Both the position numbers and the translations under genes were made by a program. The notes under the pieces were generated by a model, which was not told where the DNA came from, made no database searches, and was given only the letters and a program-made list of their open reading frames with translations. Shown here piece after piece: positions 36,390 through 45,256 of a DNA stretch of 64,000 bases. The stretch's first letter is position 1; each line of letters opens with the position of its first letter. This DNA is from JANQMY01 sp965228775 (GTDB taxonomy: Bacteria; Pseudomonadota; Alphaproteobacteria; JANQMY01): the NCBI GenBank assembly GCA_965228775.1, contig OZ245840.1, forward strand, positions 2,294,001 to 2,358,000, written 5' to 3'.

Positions 36390-37016
36390 TCAAGCGAAAC
36401 CGCTGTTCTTGATTTGCTTGTAGGCGCGGATCACTTTCGCCAAGCGTTCTTCTGCGCCCCGGTCACCCCCATTAGCATCCGGGTGATAACGTTTGACCAA
36501 TTCCTTATACCTTGCTGTTACCTCGTTCAAGGTTGCCCTGTCGTCAAGGTCTAGAACGGCAAGGGCGTCCGCAGTAATTTTCCCAACCTTAGGGCGGCGG
36601 GCGCCTTTTTCGGTTTCCACCTGCTCGCCGGGTCCGTCATCGATGATCGAAAAGGGATCGGTCATGCGCGCTTCTGCGGCACGGCCGCCGGAAACGTAGG
36701 GGTTTGAGCCCATTGGATAGGTCGGACGGTGCCCCGTTAGACCGTCTAGCAGAAAATCTTCGACCTGATCATCGGACATATTCCTGAAGAAATTCCAGTT
36801 GCGATTGTAATCACGCACGTGATCCACGCAGAACCAATAATATTCCCGCAAATTGTCGCGATTCTTTGGCGCCCGATACTCTCCAGGCTTATCGCAGCCC
36901 TTCACCGCACATTTGCGCTTGGCCTTTCGCGGCTCTTGCGCCGCCTTCGCCTTGCTTTTGCCACCCTTGGCAACGGGAATATCGAAAACAAATTTCTGCT
37001 CGTCTGACATTGTCAC
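36390..37016 (-). CDS. J-domain protein (DnaJ family)
   Basis: A 208-residue co-chaperone. The J domain is at the C-terminus (about 148-207) with the HPD motif in VKRYHPDANGGD; it should stimulate a DnaK-type Hsp70. The N-terminal half carries two Cys (KCAVKGCDKPGEY) followed by WFCVDHVRDYNRNW, a possible zinc-binding feature conserved in this alphaproteobacterial group. It lies between cobS (74 bp away) and the divergent bolA gene. Confidence 0.9.
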   Translation of the reverse strand: MTMSDEQKFVFDIPVAKGGKSKAKAAQEPRKAKRKCAVKGCDKPGEYRAPKNRDNLREYYWFCVDHVRDYNRNWNFFRNMSDDQVEDFLLDGLTGHRPTYPMGSNPYVSGGRAAEARMTDPFSIIDDGPGEQVETEKGARRPKVGKITADALAVLDLDDRATLNEVTARYKELVKRYHPDANGGDRGAEERLAKVIRAYKQIKNSGFA

Positions 37017-37135
37017 TCAAAACACTTTTGCGAGGTCGAAAAATAAAACGCATAAAGGTAAACCAAAGTGCTGCCCGCGTCCAAAGAAACCATCAGATTT
37101 TTGCGGCAAGCTCACATCAACTTTTCGGAGTTCCC

Positions 37136-37408
37136 ATGGCTGTCATAGATCAAATTCGAGATAAGCTCACAGATCAGCTCAATCCGGAGAGGCTGGACCT
37201 TGAAGATGAGTCACATCGCCACGCGGGCCATGTGGGCGCGCGGCCGGAAGGCGAAACACATTTCAAAGTGACCATTGTAACCTCCGCCTTCGAAGGGCAA
37301 TCGCGCGTGGCGCGCCATAAAATGGTTTACGACGTTTTGGCGGACGAACTGGCAGGCCCCGTTCATGCATTGGCATTGAAGACGCTTACACCAGGCGAAG
37401 ATCAGTGA
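37136..37408 (+). CDS. BolA family protein
   Basis: A 90-residue BolA-fold protein, a family that partners monothiol glutaredoxins in iron-sulfur and iron regulation. HxxHAGH-type residues appear in ESHRHAGHVGARPEGETHFK, and FEGQSRVARHKMVYDVL is the conserved second half. The ATG at 37136 follows CGGAG by 5 nt. Its end overlaps the end of the convergent CorC-like gene by 7 bp. Confidence 0.93.
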   Translation: MAVIDQIRDKLTDQLNPERLDLEDESHRHAGHVGARPEGETHFKVTIVTSAFEGQSRVARHKMVYDVLADELAGPVHALALKTLTPGEDQ

Positions 37409-38709
37409 AGGTGACCGCTCAGCTTGAGTGCTTCACTTTGCACCAGTTGCGAACGCGGCGGTGAGATACGCAAAGCCATGATTTGGTTTCGCTGTCGCCG
37501 TAAGATCTCGAATTTAAATCCGTAGAACGTAAAGATCTGTCCAACGACGGGAATGGTTTGTGCCTCGTGAATCACCAAGCCCGCTATGGTCGTGGCTTCT
37601 TCATCGCTCAGCGCCCATTCCATTGCCCTGTTCAGATCGCGCACCGGCACACTGCCGTCCACGATGATAGACCCATCCGCCTGCGGACGAAGTCCAGAGA
37701 TGTGCAGATCATGCTCGTCGGAGATATCGCCGACGATTTCTTCCAAAATGTCTTCCAGCGTCACGAGACCGCGCAAGGCGCCATATTCGTCGACCACAAG
37801 GGCCAGGTGCCCACGTTGGCCGAGAAATGCATCCAGCTGTTCCCGCAACGAGGTGGTTTCGGGTACGAACCACGCCTTTGATGCGATCGTTTTGATATCC
37901 AGATTGTCGGCATCCCAACCGGCGGTGCTAAGAGCCCTTAGAATGTCGCGGGCATGAAGCACGCCGATAATGTTTTCCGGGTCGTCTTGCCAGATGGGAA
38001 TGCGGGTGTGAGGACTTTTCAATATTTGAGAGATGATGACACTGGACGGCTGGTCGGCATCGATCATGGCCATATTCTTCCGGTGGACCATCACGTCACC
38101 CACCTCAAGCTCATGAAGATCAAGAACGCCCCCCAAACGGTCGCGGTCTTCCCGGAACACAGCGCCTTCCTGGTGGTGAAGGTCGATGGCCCCGCGCAGT
38201 TCTTCATGAGCCGACAAAACACTTTCCGTATTGCTGACGTCGAGGCCAGCGATGAGCAATGTACGCCGGACAATCCATTGAACGAAACCGACGATAGGCG
38301 CCAAAACAAACACCAATATGCGCAACAATGGCGCCACGATGATGGCGACGCGATCGGTGTTCGTGATCGCGACTGTTTTTGGAAGTACTTCGGCAAAAAT
38401 CAAAACCAACGCGGTCATGACCAGCGTTGCATAGAGCACGCCACCTTCTTCGAACATGGTTGCGAACAAGCCGCCCACCAAAATCGATGCGAAAATGTTG
38501 ACCAGATTGTTGCCCAAAAGAATGGCGCCGATCAGGCGCTCTTTTTCTTCGGTCAACCGGTTCACGATGCGTGCCCCGGAAATGCCCTCGGTTTCAAAGC
38601 GGTGCATTCGGGCACGTGATGCGGCAGTAACCGCCGTTTCGGACCCCGAAAAGAACGCCGAACAAATGAGCAAACAGAAGACGGCAAAAATAGTCAGTAC
38701 GGGATCCAT
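37402..38709 (-). CDS. CNNM/CorC-type (HlyC/CorC) membrane protein
   Basis: A 435-residue integral membrane protein. The N-terminal CNNM (DUF21) domain has four hydrophobic segments with SAFFSGSETAVTAASRARM and LIGAILLGNNLVNI. A CBS-domain pair follows (about 200-330, e.g. HTRIPIWQDDPENIIGVLHA), and the CorC/HlyC domain closes the protein. The family is linked to magnesium/cobalt efflux; the old name hemolysin is not a function here. The start overlaps the aroB stop by 1 bp (TAATG), so it is coupled to the aro genes. Confidence 0.9.
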   Translation of the reverse strand: MDPVLTIFAVFCLLICSAFFSGSETAVTAASRARMHRFETEGISGARIVNRLTEEKERLIGAILLGNNLVNIFASILVGGLFATMFEEGGVLYATLVMTALVLIFAEVLPKTVAITNTDRVAIIVAPLLRILVFVLAPIVGFVQWIVRRTLLIAGLDVSNTESVLSAHEELRGAIDLHHQEGAVFREDRDRLGGVLDLHELEVGDVMVHRKNMAMIDADQPSSVIISQILKSPHTRIPIWQDDPENIIGVLHARDILRALSTAGWDADNLDIKTIASKAWFVPETTSLREQLDAFLGQRGHLALVVDEYGALRGLVTLEDILEEIVGDISDEHDLHISGLRPQADGSIIVDGSVPVRDLNRAMEWALSDEEATTIAGLVIHEAQTIPVVGQIFTFYGFKFEILRRQRNQIMALRISPPRSQLVQSEALKLSGHLH

Positions 38710-39845
38710 TAGTGTTTTTCCAACTGATCTTTCAGAAATGATTCCACATGGTCGAGTGGTACGTCAGGCTCGATAAAAGCATGCCCGATGCCTTTCGCCA
38801 GAATGAATGTGGGTTTGCCGCCGACGGATTTCTTATCGTGCAGCATTGCTTCCGCCAGAACGCGGGCCTCCGGAAGCGGTGCAATCGCCGTGGAGACATC
38901 CCACAGGAGCTCCCGGTCTTTCAGATGGGTCAAAAGACGATCCGCATCATCCTGCGAACAAACATTGCGGCGAACGGAATATTGAAAGGCCAAGTTCATG
39001 CCTATCGCCACGGCTTCTCCGTGAAGCAGATCGCCGTCAAATCCGGCCACCACCTCCAGCGCATGGGCGAAAGTGTGCCCCAAATTCAAAAGCGCGCGAA
39101 CGCCACCTTCTCGTTCGTCCTGCGCAACGATACCGGCCTTCGCGCGGCAGGAAACGGCAATCGCATGACGCCGCGCCGCAGCTTCGCCAGCAAGTAAGTC
39201 GGCACCGTTCTTTTCGAGCCAGCCAAAGAACCCCTCATCATTGATGAGCCCATATTTCACGACTTCGGCGTAGCCTGCTTTGACTTCGCGCTCCGGCAGC
39301 GTATCCAGCACATCCGTGTCTATCAGAACCAATCGGGGCTGATAGAACGTGCCGACCAGATTCTTGCCGTGTTTGGTATCGATCGCCGTTTTTCCGCCAA
39401 CGGATGAATCGACTTGTGCCAGCAAGGTGGTTGGGATCTGGACGAAATCGACCCCCCGCCGCAAAACGCTGGCCGCAAACCCTGCCAGATCACCGATCAC
39501 GCCGCCACCAAACGCAACGATCAGGTCGGACCTTTCGATCTTGGCATCCAACAATTCTTCCAACAGTGTTCCGAAAAACCCGAAAGACTTCGTCTGCTCC
39601 CCCGGTGGCAGTACGATTTCCACCACCTCAATGCCCGCTGCCGCCAATGACTGGCGCAGCTTAGGTAAGTGAAATTTGGCTACATTGTTATCTGTGACCA
39701 CCGCGGCTTTACTCACGGGGCGGACCGCAAGAATTTTTTCCGCTGCCTGAGACAGCAATCCTTGCCCGATAAGAATGTCGTAAGAACGGTCGCCCAGATC
39801 AACGGACACCGTTTCTTGAGGAGTTAAACTTTGGTCGTTTGTCAC
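38709..39845 (-). CDS. aroB: 3-dehydroquinate synthase
   Basis: A 378-residue NAD+- and metal-dependent enzyme that turns DAHP into 3-dehydroquinate in the shikimate pathway. Diagnostic segments are GGGVIGDLAGFAASVLRRG, the metal-ligand region GYAEVVKYGLI, and LNLGHTFAHALE. It starts 9 bp after the shikimate kinase gene, with which it forms the usual aroK-aroB operon. Confidence 0.96.
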   Translation of the reverse strand: MTNDQSLTPQETVSVDLGDRSYDILIGQGLLSQAAEKILAVRPVSKAAVVTDNNVAKFHLPKLRQSLAAAGIEVVEIVLPPGEQTKSFGFFGTLLEELLDAKIERSDLIVAFGGGVIGDLAGFAASVLRRGVDFVQIPTTLLAQVDSSVGGKTAIDTKHGKNLVGTFYQPRLVLIDTDVLDTLPEREVKAGYAEVVKYGLINDEGFFGWLEKNGADLLAGEAAARRHAIAVSCRAKAGIVAQDEREGGVRALLNLGHTFAHALEVVAGFDGDLLHGEAVAIGMNLAFQYSVRRNVCSQDDADRLLTHLKDRELLWDVSTAIAPLPEARVLAEAMLHDKKSVGGKPTFILAKGIGHAFIEPDVPLDHVESFLKDQLEKH

Positions 39846-39854
39846 GTGTTCGGG

Positions 39855-40367
39855 TCAGCGTTCCTTCAACGCATCAATGATCTTGGACACCACGGCTTCG
39901 TGCGGTCCGTGGCCACTATCCACAATAATGTCTGCTTCCGCGTAAACGGGATAACGCTCTTCCATCAAGCGCTCCATCACTTTGCGCGGGTCGTCCTGTT
40001 GCAGCAAGGGCCGATTTGGCCGCCGGGACACCCGTTCCATCAGCAAGTCGAGTTCCGCCCGCAGCCAGATCGAGGTGCCCGTCTCTTTTATTTTCTGGCG
40101 CGTTTCGGGGTCCATATAGGCCCCGCCCCCGGTTGAGAGCACGCAAACCGGCCCTTCGAGAAGCCTGGAAATCACCTTTCGCTCGCCTTCACGAAACGCA
40201 TCTTCGCCATGACGCTCGAAAATTTCGCTGATGGTACAGCCGGCAGCTGCTTCAATTTCCTGGTCCGCATCCGCAAAAGGCAGTTCAAGGGCTGCTGCCA
40301 AGCGGCGCCCGACCGTGGTCTTGCCAGCCCCCATCAACCCAACCAAAACAAGCGACTTCTCAATCAT
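39855..40367 (-). CDS. aroK: Shikimate kinase
   Basis: A 170-residue P-loop kinase that phosphorylates shikimate at O3. Walker A is GLMGAGKTTVG near residues 10-20; the shikimate-binding DADQEIE and the LSTGGGAYMD segment (GGG) follow. The ATG at 40367 gives the normal N-terminus; a longer in-frame reading from 40457 adds unrelated residues. The ribosome-binding site is weak. The gene leads the aroK-aroB-CorC-like transcription unit. Confidence 0.93.
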   Translation of the reverse strand: MIEKSLVLVGLMGAGKTTVGRRLAAALELPFADADQEIEAAAGCTISEIFERHGEDAFREGERKVISRLLEGPVCVLSTGGGAYMDPETRQKIKETGTSIWLRAELDLLMERVSRRPNRPLLQQDDPRKVMERLMEERYPVYAEADIIVDSGHGPHEAVVSKIIDALKER

Positions 40368-40611
40368 TCTATTCACAGAGCCCCAGATCACCGTTGGCGC
40401 ACAACCCGCACCCGGCGATCCGGTGGATTTACCACGTCCCGCGCACTTCTCAGCCAAAAAGTATACGATTTGTTCTCAATTCAGCCGTATTTAACTTTTA
40501 TCAACCAAACGATAACCCCCTTAGAAGGAAAATTCGCGGGCGATTCGCAGAAATGACTGGGCTTCGCACTTCGAATTTGAATGGTCGGGTTTTGAAGAAG
40601 GTAGAGCTGAA

Positions 40612-40752
40612 ATGACGATACTTCGTGTGATGGGCGCGGTTGTATTGCTGTTTGCCGGAGTTGCAGGTGGCCTGCTGGTCTATGCGCAAAGCATCGAAGC
40701 CCCGGTGGCGCCGGTGGAAATCGAGCTCGATACATCACGATTCCCCCGATAA
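40612..40752 (+). CDS. Small membrane protein, 46 residues
   Basis: An open frame from ATG 40612 to TAA 40752. Residues about 7-27 form one transmembrane helix (VMGAVVLLFAGVAGGLLVYA), followed by a short Pro/Val/Glu tail that ends TSRFPR. It has a purine-rich stretch upstream (GAAGAAGGTAGAG) and is followed 15 bp later by the 618-aa exported protein gene. I recognise the shape of small proteins often found upstream of that gene in alphaproteobacteria, but no function is known. Confidence 0.65.
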   Translation: MTILRVMGAVVLLFAGVAGGLLVYAQSIEAPVAPVEIELDTSRFPR

Positions 40753-40767
40753 ACGAGGCGCATTCCG

Positions 40768-42624
40768 ATGAGGACGAAGTTAGTTTTTGCCGCCGCTTGG
40801 ATTGCCGCCGCCCTTGCGGGGCCAGGTTTCGCCATCGCACAAGATGCGCAAGATCCGAACAAACGGCGGGTTACAGGCCCGCCGGTTGGTATTGTGCCAG
40901 CCCCCGGGCAGGCCCCCAGTTCGTCACCCAATGAACCGCTGAATCCGTTTTCGACAAACCCCCAGATTAAATCGATAGAGGCCCGGCCCGGCCTCAATGA
41001 CGGCGGCGTTACCGTCGGCACCTTAGGCACGGCAGACCTATCCACCGTGACGCCAGAGGTGGAGCTGGACAACGCCCTGCCGCGCAGCCTTTGGCAGGGA
41101 TCAGACCTTCCGCGCGTCATCGGCCTGTTCCAACAGATCCCGCCGCGCACCATGTCGGCGGCCATGAACGATTTGAAACGGCGGCTGCTGCTCTCCAGTG
41201 TGAACCCGCCCGAGGGTAAATCCCCCGGCAAGAGCCTGTTGGGCGTACGTGTAAAGCAGCTTTATCTGGCCGGTAAACTCGAGGACGTAGTCGCCCTCAC
41301 GGACGGTATTCCCAAAACCGTCACCGACGAAGAAATCATGAAATACCGGGTCGATGCCCTTTTGCTGCTTGGCCGGACGGACCCGGCATGTGAGACAGCG
41401 ACCCGCATTCGCTTGGTGGGCAAAAGCCCTTTTTGGGGCAAAGCCGGGGCCTTTTGTCAGCTTCACAGCGGCAATGAGTCCGCAGCCGGTCTGACCACGG
41501 ACTTCCTTCGTGAGAAGGAAGCAGATGACAAGTTCTTCTTTACCGTGATGGATTTGGCCCTTGGATATCTGGACGAGCTGCCAAATGATCTGCTGGCGGA
41601 TAATGCACTGGATGTTGCCCTGTTGCGGGCCGTCGAAGTGGACCCAATTGGATATATCGATCCTCTAAGGATGACGCCTCCGTTCTTGGCGGCCTTTGCC
41701 AATTCACCATCAGGCACTTTTGAGCAACGGCTCGTGCTTGGTGAGATGGCAGCGCAGATCGGCGCGATCTCAAGCCGTCAGCTTGAGCGCCTTTACGCTC
41801 TATATCCTTTTGAAGCTGCCGACCTTGCCAATGCCAAAACCGACTGGTCAGCCAAACCGCCAAGCATCGGTCAAGCCTTGCTGTATCAGGCGATTGGCGC
41901 AACGCCGAATGTGGATCAGCGGATTGAACTTCTCGCTACCGCCTGGCGCTTAGGCGAAGAACAAGGGCAATACCCTGTCACCGCGCGGGTTCTACAACGC
42001 TTTGCAGATCAGATCGCGCCGGACATTGTTCTGGCATGGGCCGCCGGCGGGTTTCTGAAAGCCAACCTTACCGTCGGAAACGCGGAGACAGCATTCGCCT
42101 GGTACGAGCTGGTGGATGTGCGATCAGCTCGGGCTGGCGTCACCAACACTCAGAACATTTTGTTACTCAAGCCTGACCTTTGGATCGCCAAACCGACGGA
42201 ACGCCTGCCCTGGCGCAAACGCGATGTGGAAGAACTGCATCAAATCGCTTGGGCCGTAGAACAGAAGAAACTTGGAACAGTCCGTAAGTTCAAACACAAG
42301 CTCGGCATGCTGGAAGCTCTCGGATACAGCATCCCGGATACGGTCCTTTCGGACAAAGGCCAGGCGGCGTTTGAAGACACCGCACCACCCCCGCCCAGCC
42401 TGCCTTATCTGGTACGCGCGGCCCAGGACAACAAAATGGGAGAAACAGCTCTCTTGTCGCTCATTGCGTTAGGTCCTGAAGGCCCGGGGGCTGCGTCGCC
42501 CACAACTATGAAAGAAGTGATCAAAGCGCTGTCTTCCGTGGGGCTCATTCAGGACGCCAGGGCAATAGCGCTGGAAGCCAGCCTTTCGCCAATTGGTCCT
42601 GCCGCCGAACGCGCTGGGGAATGA
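40768..42624 (+). CDS. Exported conserved hypothetical protein, 618 aa
   Basis: Not recognised as a characterised family. It has a signal peptide (RTKLVFAAAWIAAALAGPGFA, cleavage near AIA-Q), and the rest is largely helical and Leu/Ala-rich, with spacing suggestive of TPR-like repeats (e.g. LYLAGKLEDVVALTDG, LLLGRTDPACETATRI). A periplasmic or envelope role is inferred from the signal. It lies between the small membrane gene and xerD and overlaps xerD by 4 bp (ATGA), so translation is coupled. Confidence 0.7.
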   Translation: MRTKLVFAAAWIAAALAGPGFAIAQDAQDPNKRRVTGPPVGIVPAPGQAPSSSPNEPLNPFSTNPQIKSIEARPGLNDGGVTVGTLGTADLSTVTPEVELDNALPRSLWQGSDLPRVIGLFQQIPPRTMSAAMNDLKRRLLLSSVNPPEGKSPGKSLLGVRVKQLYLAGKLEDVVALTDGIPKTVTDEEIMKYRVDALLLLGRTDPACETATRIRLVGKSPFWGKAGAFCQLHSGNESAAGLTTDFLREKEADDKFFFTVMDLALGYLDELPNDLLADNALDVALLRAVEVDPIGYIDPLRMTPPFLAAFANSPSGTFEQRLVLGEMAAQIGAISSRQLERLYALYPFEAADLANAKTDWSAKPPSIGQALLYQAIGATPNVDQRIELLATAWRLGEEQGQYPVTARVLQRFADQIAPDIVLAWAAGGFLKANLTVGNAETAFAWYELVDVRSARAGVTNTQNILLLKPDLWIAKPTERLPWRKRDVEELHQIAWAVEQKKLGTVRKFKHKLGMLEALGYSIPDTVLSDKGQAAFEDTAPPPPSLPYLVRAAQDNKMGETALLSLIALGPEGPGAASPTTMKEVIKALSSVGLIQDARAIALEASLSPIGPAAERAGE

Positions 42625-43550
42625 CGAACGTCGTCGAGATTGAATCCTTTTTGGAGATGCTGGCGAGCGAACGCGGCGTCTCCAGCAATACGATCAGCGC
42701 TTACCGGCGCGATCTGTTGGATTTCGCAGGCTTTATCGGGCGAGGCACTGCTCTTTCCCAAGCGTCGCGTACCGATGTCGAAACCTACCTCCAATCCCTA
42801 TCCGACGCAGGCTTAAGCGCCAGCACCGCGCAACGCCGGCTGTCCGGTCTGCGGCAATTCTTTCAGTTCTTGGTGTCCGACCAACGGAGAACGGACAACC
42901 CCACCAGTATCGTCGAGGGCCCCAAGAAAGGCCGCTCCCTGCCGAAGCTGTTAAGCGAGGAAGACGTAACGAAACTCTTGTCCGCGGCAAGCAAACAACC
43001 AGGCCCGGAGGGTGTACGGATCACCTGCTTGTTGGAAGTGCTCTACGCATCCGGCTTGCGCGTTTCGGAACTGGTGGGCTTGCCCCTGTCGGCCGTGCGC
43101 CGCCAAGACCGGATCATTTTCGTGACCGGCAAAGGCGGGCGCGAACGTATGGTCCCTCTAAGCCCCACCGCCTTGTCGGCCATAGAGAATTACCTAACGG
43201 TTCGTCCACAATTCGTCGAAAAAGCAGGCTTGTCTAAGAGCAAGAGGCCTGTGGAATATTGGCTTTTCCCGTCGCGCGGTGCGCAAGGGCATCTCACCCG
43301 GCAGCGCTTCGCACAGCAACTTAAGGATCTCGCCATGAAGGCGGGCATTGATCCTGCGGCCCTGTCACCGCACACGCTTCGCCACGCGTTTGCCACCCAT
43401 CTTTTATCTCACGGCGCGGACTTGCGCAGTGTACAGAAAATGCTTGGGCATGCGGACATTTCCACGACCCAGATCTACACACATATCCAGGAACAGCGCC
43501 TCAACCAGCTTGTGAAAGAAAACCACCCTCTGGCCAAGAAGACGGCCTAA
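42621..43550 (+). CDS. xerD: Tyrosine recombinase XerD
   Basis: A 309-residue tyrosine site-specific recombinase that resolves chromosome dimers at dif with XerC. The N-terminal SAM-like domain is complete. Catalytic residues visible are Arg in ASGLRVSELVG, Lys in VTGKGGRERMVPL, HTLRHAFATHLL (HxxR), the His of LGHADISTTQ, and Tyr in IYTHI. Length is normal for XerD. Being chromosomal and not beside attachment sites or phage genes, it is the housekeeping enzyme and not an integrase. Confidence 0.93.
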   Translation: MTNVVEIESFLEMLASERGVSSNTISAYRRDLLDFAGFIGRGTALSQASRTDVETYLQSLSDAGLSASTAQRRLSGLRQFFQFLVSDQRRTDNPTSIVEGPKKGRSLPKLLSEEDVTKLLSAASKQPGPEGVRITCLLEVLYASGLRVSELVGLPLSAVRRQDRIIFVTGKGGRERMVPLSPTALSAIENYLTVRPQFVEKAGLSKSKRPVEYWLFPSRGAQGHLTRQRFAQQLKDLAMKAGIDPAALSPHTLRHAFATHLLSHGADLRSVQKMLGHADISTTQIYTHIQEQRLNQLVKENHPLAKKTA

Positions 43551-44428
43551 CTTGGTTTTGGCAGCAGAAACTTTCTAAGTTTTTCCGGGTTTCGCACAAG
43601 CTGTATGCTGACGATCTTTCCGTCCGCCACGTCAAAACTTGCCGTCATGTGCACGGTATTACCTTCATAAAAGACGTATCCCGGGAAACCGTTGATCATC
43701 CGTTCTTCGCCCCAAAAATCTTCCGGCATCTTATTGGCGATACCAACGAAGAAACGGGCAACCTTGTCTTTGCCGTGAATAACGTTAAGCGCTGCCTTGG
43801 CTTGACCGCCCCCGTCCGACCAAAGCGCGATATCATCGGCAAACAATTGAAGAAGGCTTGTCATGTCGAGAGACTGAGAGGCTTTGAGAAAGCTGTCGAT
43901 CAGCCGCTCATGATCTTTCTTGTCCGTGCTAAACCGTGGCCGTTCTTCACGCAGGCGCGCGCGGGCACGAGAGACAAGCTGGCGGCACGCCGGTTCCGAT
44001 TTGCTCAGAATGCCGCCTATTTCCGCATAGTCGTAGTCGAAAGCATCCCGCAGCAGAAAAGCTGCCCGTTCTTCCGGTGCCAAACGTTCCAGGATCAACA
44101 TGAAAGCCATGGAGATGTTGTCCGCCTTTTCCAAGATTTCAAAGGGGCCGTTTTCGTCGACCGCAACAGGCTCGGGCAGCCAGGGACCGGTATAAGCCTC
44201 GCGGCGCACGCGTGCTGACCGCAACTCGTCAATGCAAAGTCTGCATAAGACGGTGGTGAGCCAGCCCTTGGGATTTGAAATGTCGTCGCGGTCCGCGCGG
44301 TGCCAGCGAAGAAACGTTTCCTGGACCGCGTCTTCCGCCTCGCTCAAGGCGCCCAGCATGCGATAGGCAACGCCCATCAGATGTGGGCGTGCTTCCTCGA
44401 AAACCGTTGTTGCAGACGCGCTGGTCAT
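43547..44428 (-). CDS. ECF41-type RNA polymerase sigma factor (SigJ-like)
   Basis: A 293-residue extracytoplasmic-function sigma factor. Region 2 is MGVAYRMLGALSEAEDAVQETFLRW, region 4 lies at about 110-160, and a SnoaL-like C-terminal extension (about 175-293) takes the place of an anti-sigma factor. In ECF41 this extension carries a DGGGK motif and an NPDKL motif; here they read DGGGQ and NPEKL. The start overlaps the upstream decarboxylase gene by 4 bp (ATGA). Regulation is probably by that partner and by the ECF41 promoter upstream. Confidence 0.9.
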   Translation of the reverse strand: MTSASATTVFEEARPHLMGVAYRMLGALSEAEDAVQETFLRWHRADRDDISNPKGWLTTVLCRLCIDELRSARVRREAYTGPWLPEPVAVDENGPFEILEKADNISMAFMLILERLAPEERAAFLLRDAFDYDYAEIGGILSKSEPACRQLVSRARARLREERPRFSTDKKDHERLIDSFLKASQSLDMTSLLQLFADDIALWSDGGGQAKAALNVIHGKDKVARFFVGIANKMPEDFWGEERMINGFPGYVFYEGNTVHMTASFDVADGKIVSIQLVRNPEKLRKFLLPKPS

Positions 44429-44976
44429 GCCGCCTCAAGATGACGGCGTGGGCTGATCGACTGCCCTTCGAGGTCCACCAGCTGACACGCCTCGCCATAT
44501 CCAAGCGCCCGCTTTACGGTAGGAAAAACCCGAACGGCAGCAACTGCAAAAGCCAAATCGATCAACCCCTGTTCACCCCAGGCTCGAATGATCGCTTCCC
44601 GTGCCTGGCCGTCATCCGCTTTCTTCCGGGCAATGGCACCTGCGAACCTGAACACAGTGGCTTCCATTTCATCCATTTTCGACACATCTCTTTCAATCGC
44701 CGCCTTGATCAGTGCCTGATCGATGCCGTCATTGACGGCATAGTTTACGACGGTTTGAAAACACGGCCCACAGTCTGCTTCTGCAATAGCGGCAAGGCGC
44801 GCCAGATGATGGAGGCGCAATGGTAAGGCCTGCCGATGGGTCGACATTGGTGTGAAAAGCCCAAACACAAAAAACGATTTCGCAGAAACCCGTGCGATGT
44901 CGCGCAGCCAATCGGCGTTCTCCCCCGTTTTCTTTTCGCCATCGTCTATTAGGTAATTCATCAATCTTTTCAACAT
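44425..44976 (-). CDS. Carboxymuconolactone decarboxylase family protein (ECF41 partner)
   Basis: A 183-residue AhpD-like/CMD protein. ECF41 sigma factors are typically linked to a carboxymuconolactone decarboxylase, oxidoreductase or epimerase gene. The family features include the central CGPCFQTVVNYAVNDGI with the CxxC pair. I chose the ATG at 44976, which has GAGGA upstream at suitable spacing; an in-frame start at 45027 is less likely. It is the first gene of the two-gene operon and overlaps the sigma gene by 4 bp. Confidence 0.85.
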   Translation of the reverse strand: MLKRLMNYLIDDGEKKTGENADWLRDIARVSAKSFFVFGLFTPMSTHRQALPLRLHHLARLAAIAEADCGPCFQTVVNYAVNDGIDQALIKAAIERDVSKMDEMEATVFRFAGAIARKKADDGQAREAIIRAWGEQGLIDLAFAVAAVRVFPTVKRALGYGEACQLVDLEGQSISPRRHLEAA

Positions 44977-45055
44977 GTTACCAGTCCTCGCAGTTGGCCG
45001 CACAAGACCAGCGGGCTGAAGGTCCATTTCTTGGTCAGGTGCTCTCTACAGGAAT

Positions 45056-45082
45056 GACGGTGGCGTCATGCAATTTGTGACA
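45056..45082 (-). promoter_or_regulatory. ECF41-type promoter upstream of the CMD-sigma operon
   Basis: On the minus strand TGTCACA (45082-45076) and CGTC (45059-45056) are separated by 16 bp, which equals the reported ECF41 consensus. It lies about 80 bp before the CMD start codon and implies autoregulation. Confidence 0.75.
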
Positions 45083-45256
45083 AAACCGGCCCTAGTTTTG
45101 TTGACAGAGGCCCCCCAGCGGGCCAGTGTGCGGCGACTCAGGGGCATACGGTATCGTGGCGTTTTCGATCATTTTGGGGGTCCGGCGAAATGTCTGGGAC
45201 CAACCATGAAAGCCACTGGGCCGTAACGGATGCGCGATTGATAGGCCAAAAGAACC

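Noticed and set aside
40368..40457. Longer start for shikimate kinase at 40457
   Set aside because: The extra residues do not resemble the family and the normal N-terminus begins at 40367.
42621..43550. XerD gene as an integrase of a mobile island
   Set aside because: It is the housekeeping length and sequence type, lies between chromosomal genes and has no tRNA or attachment repeats nearby.
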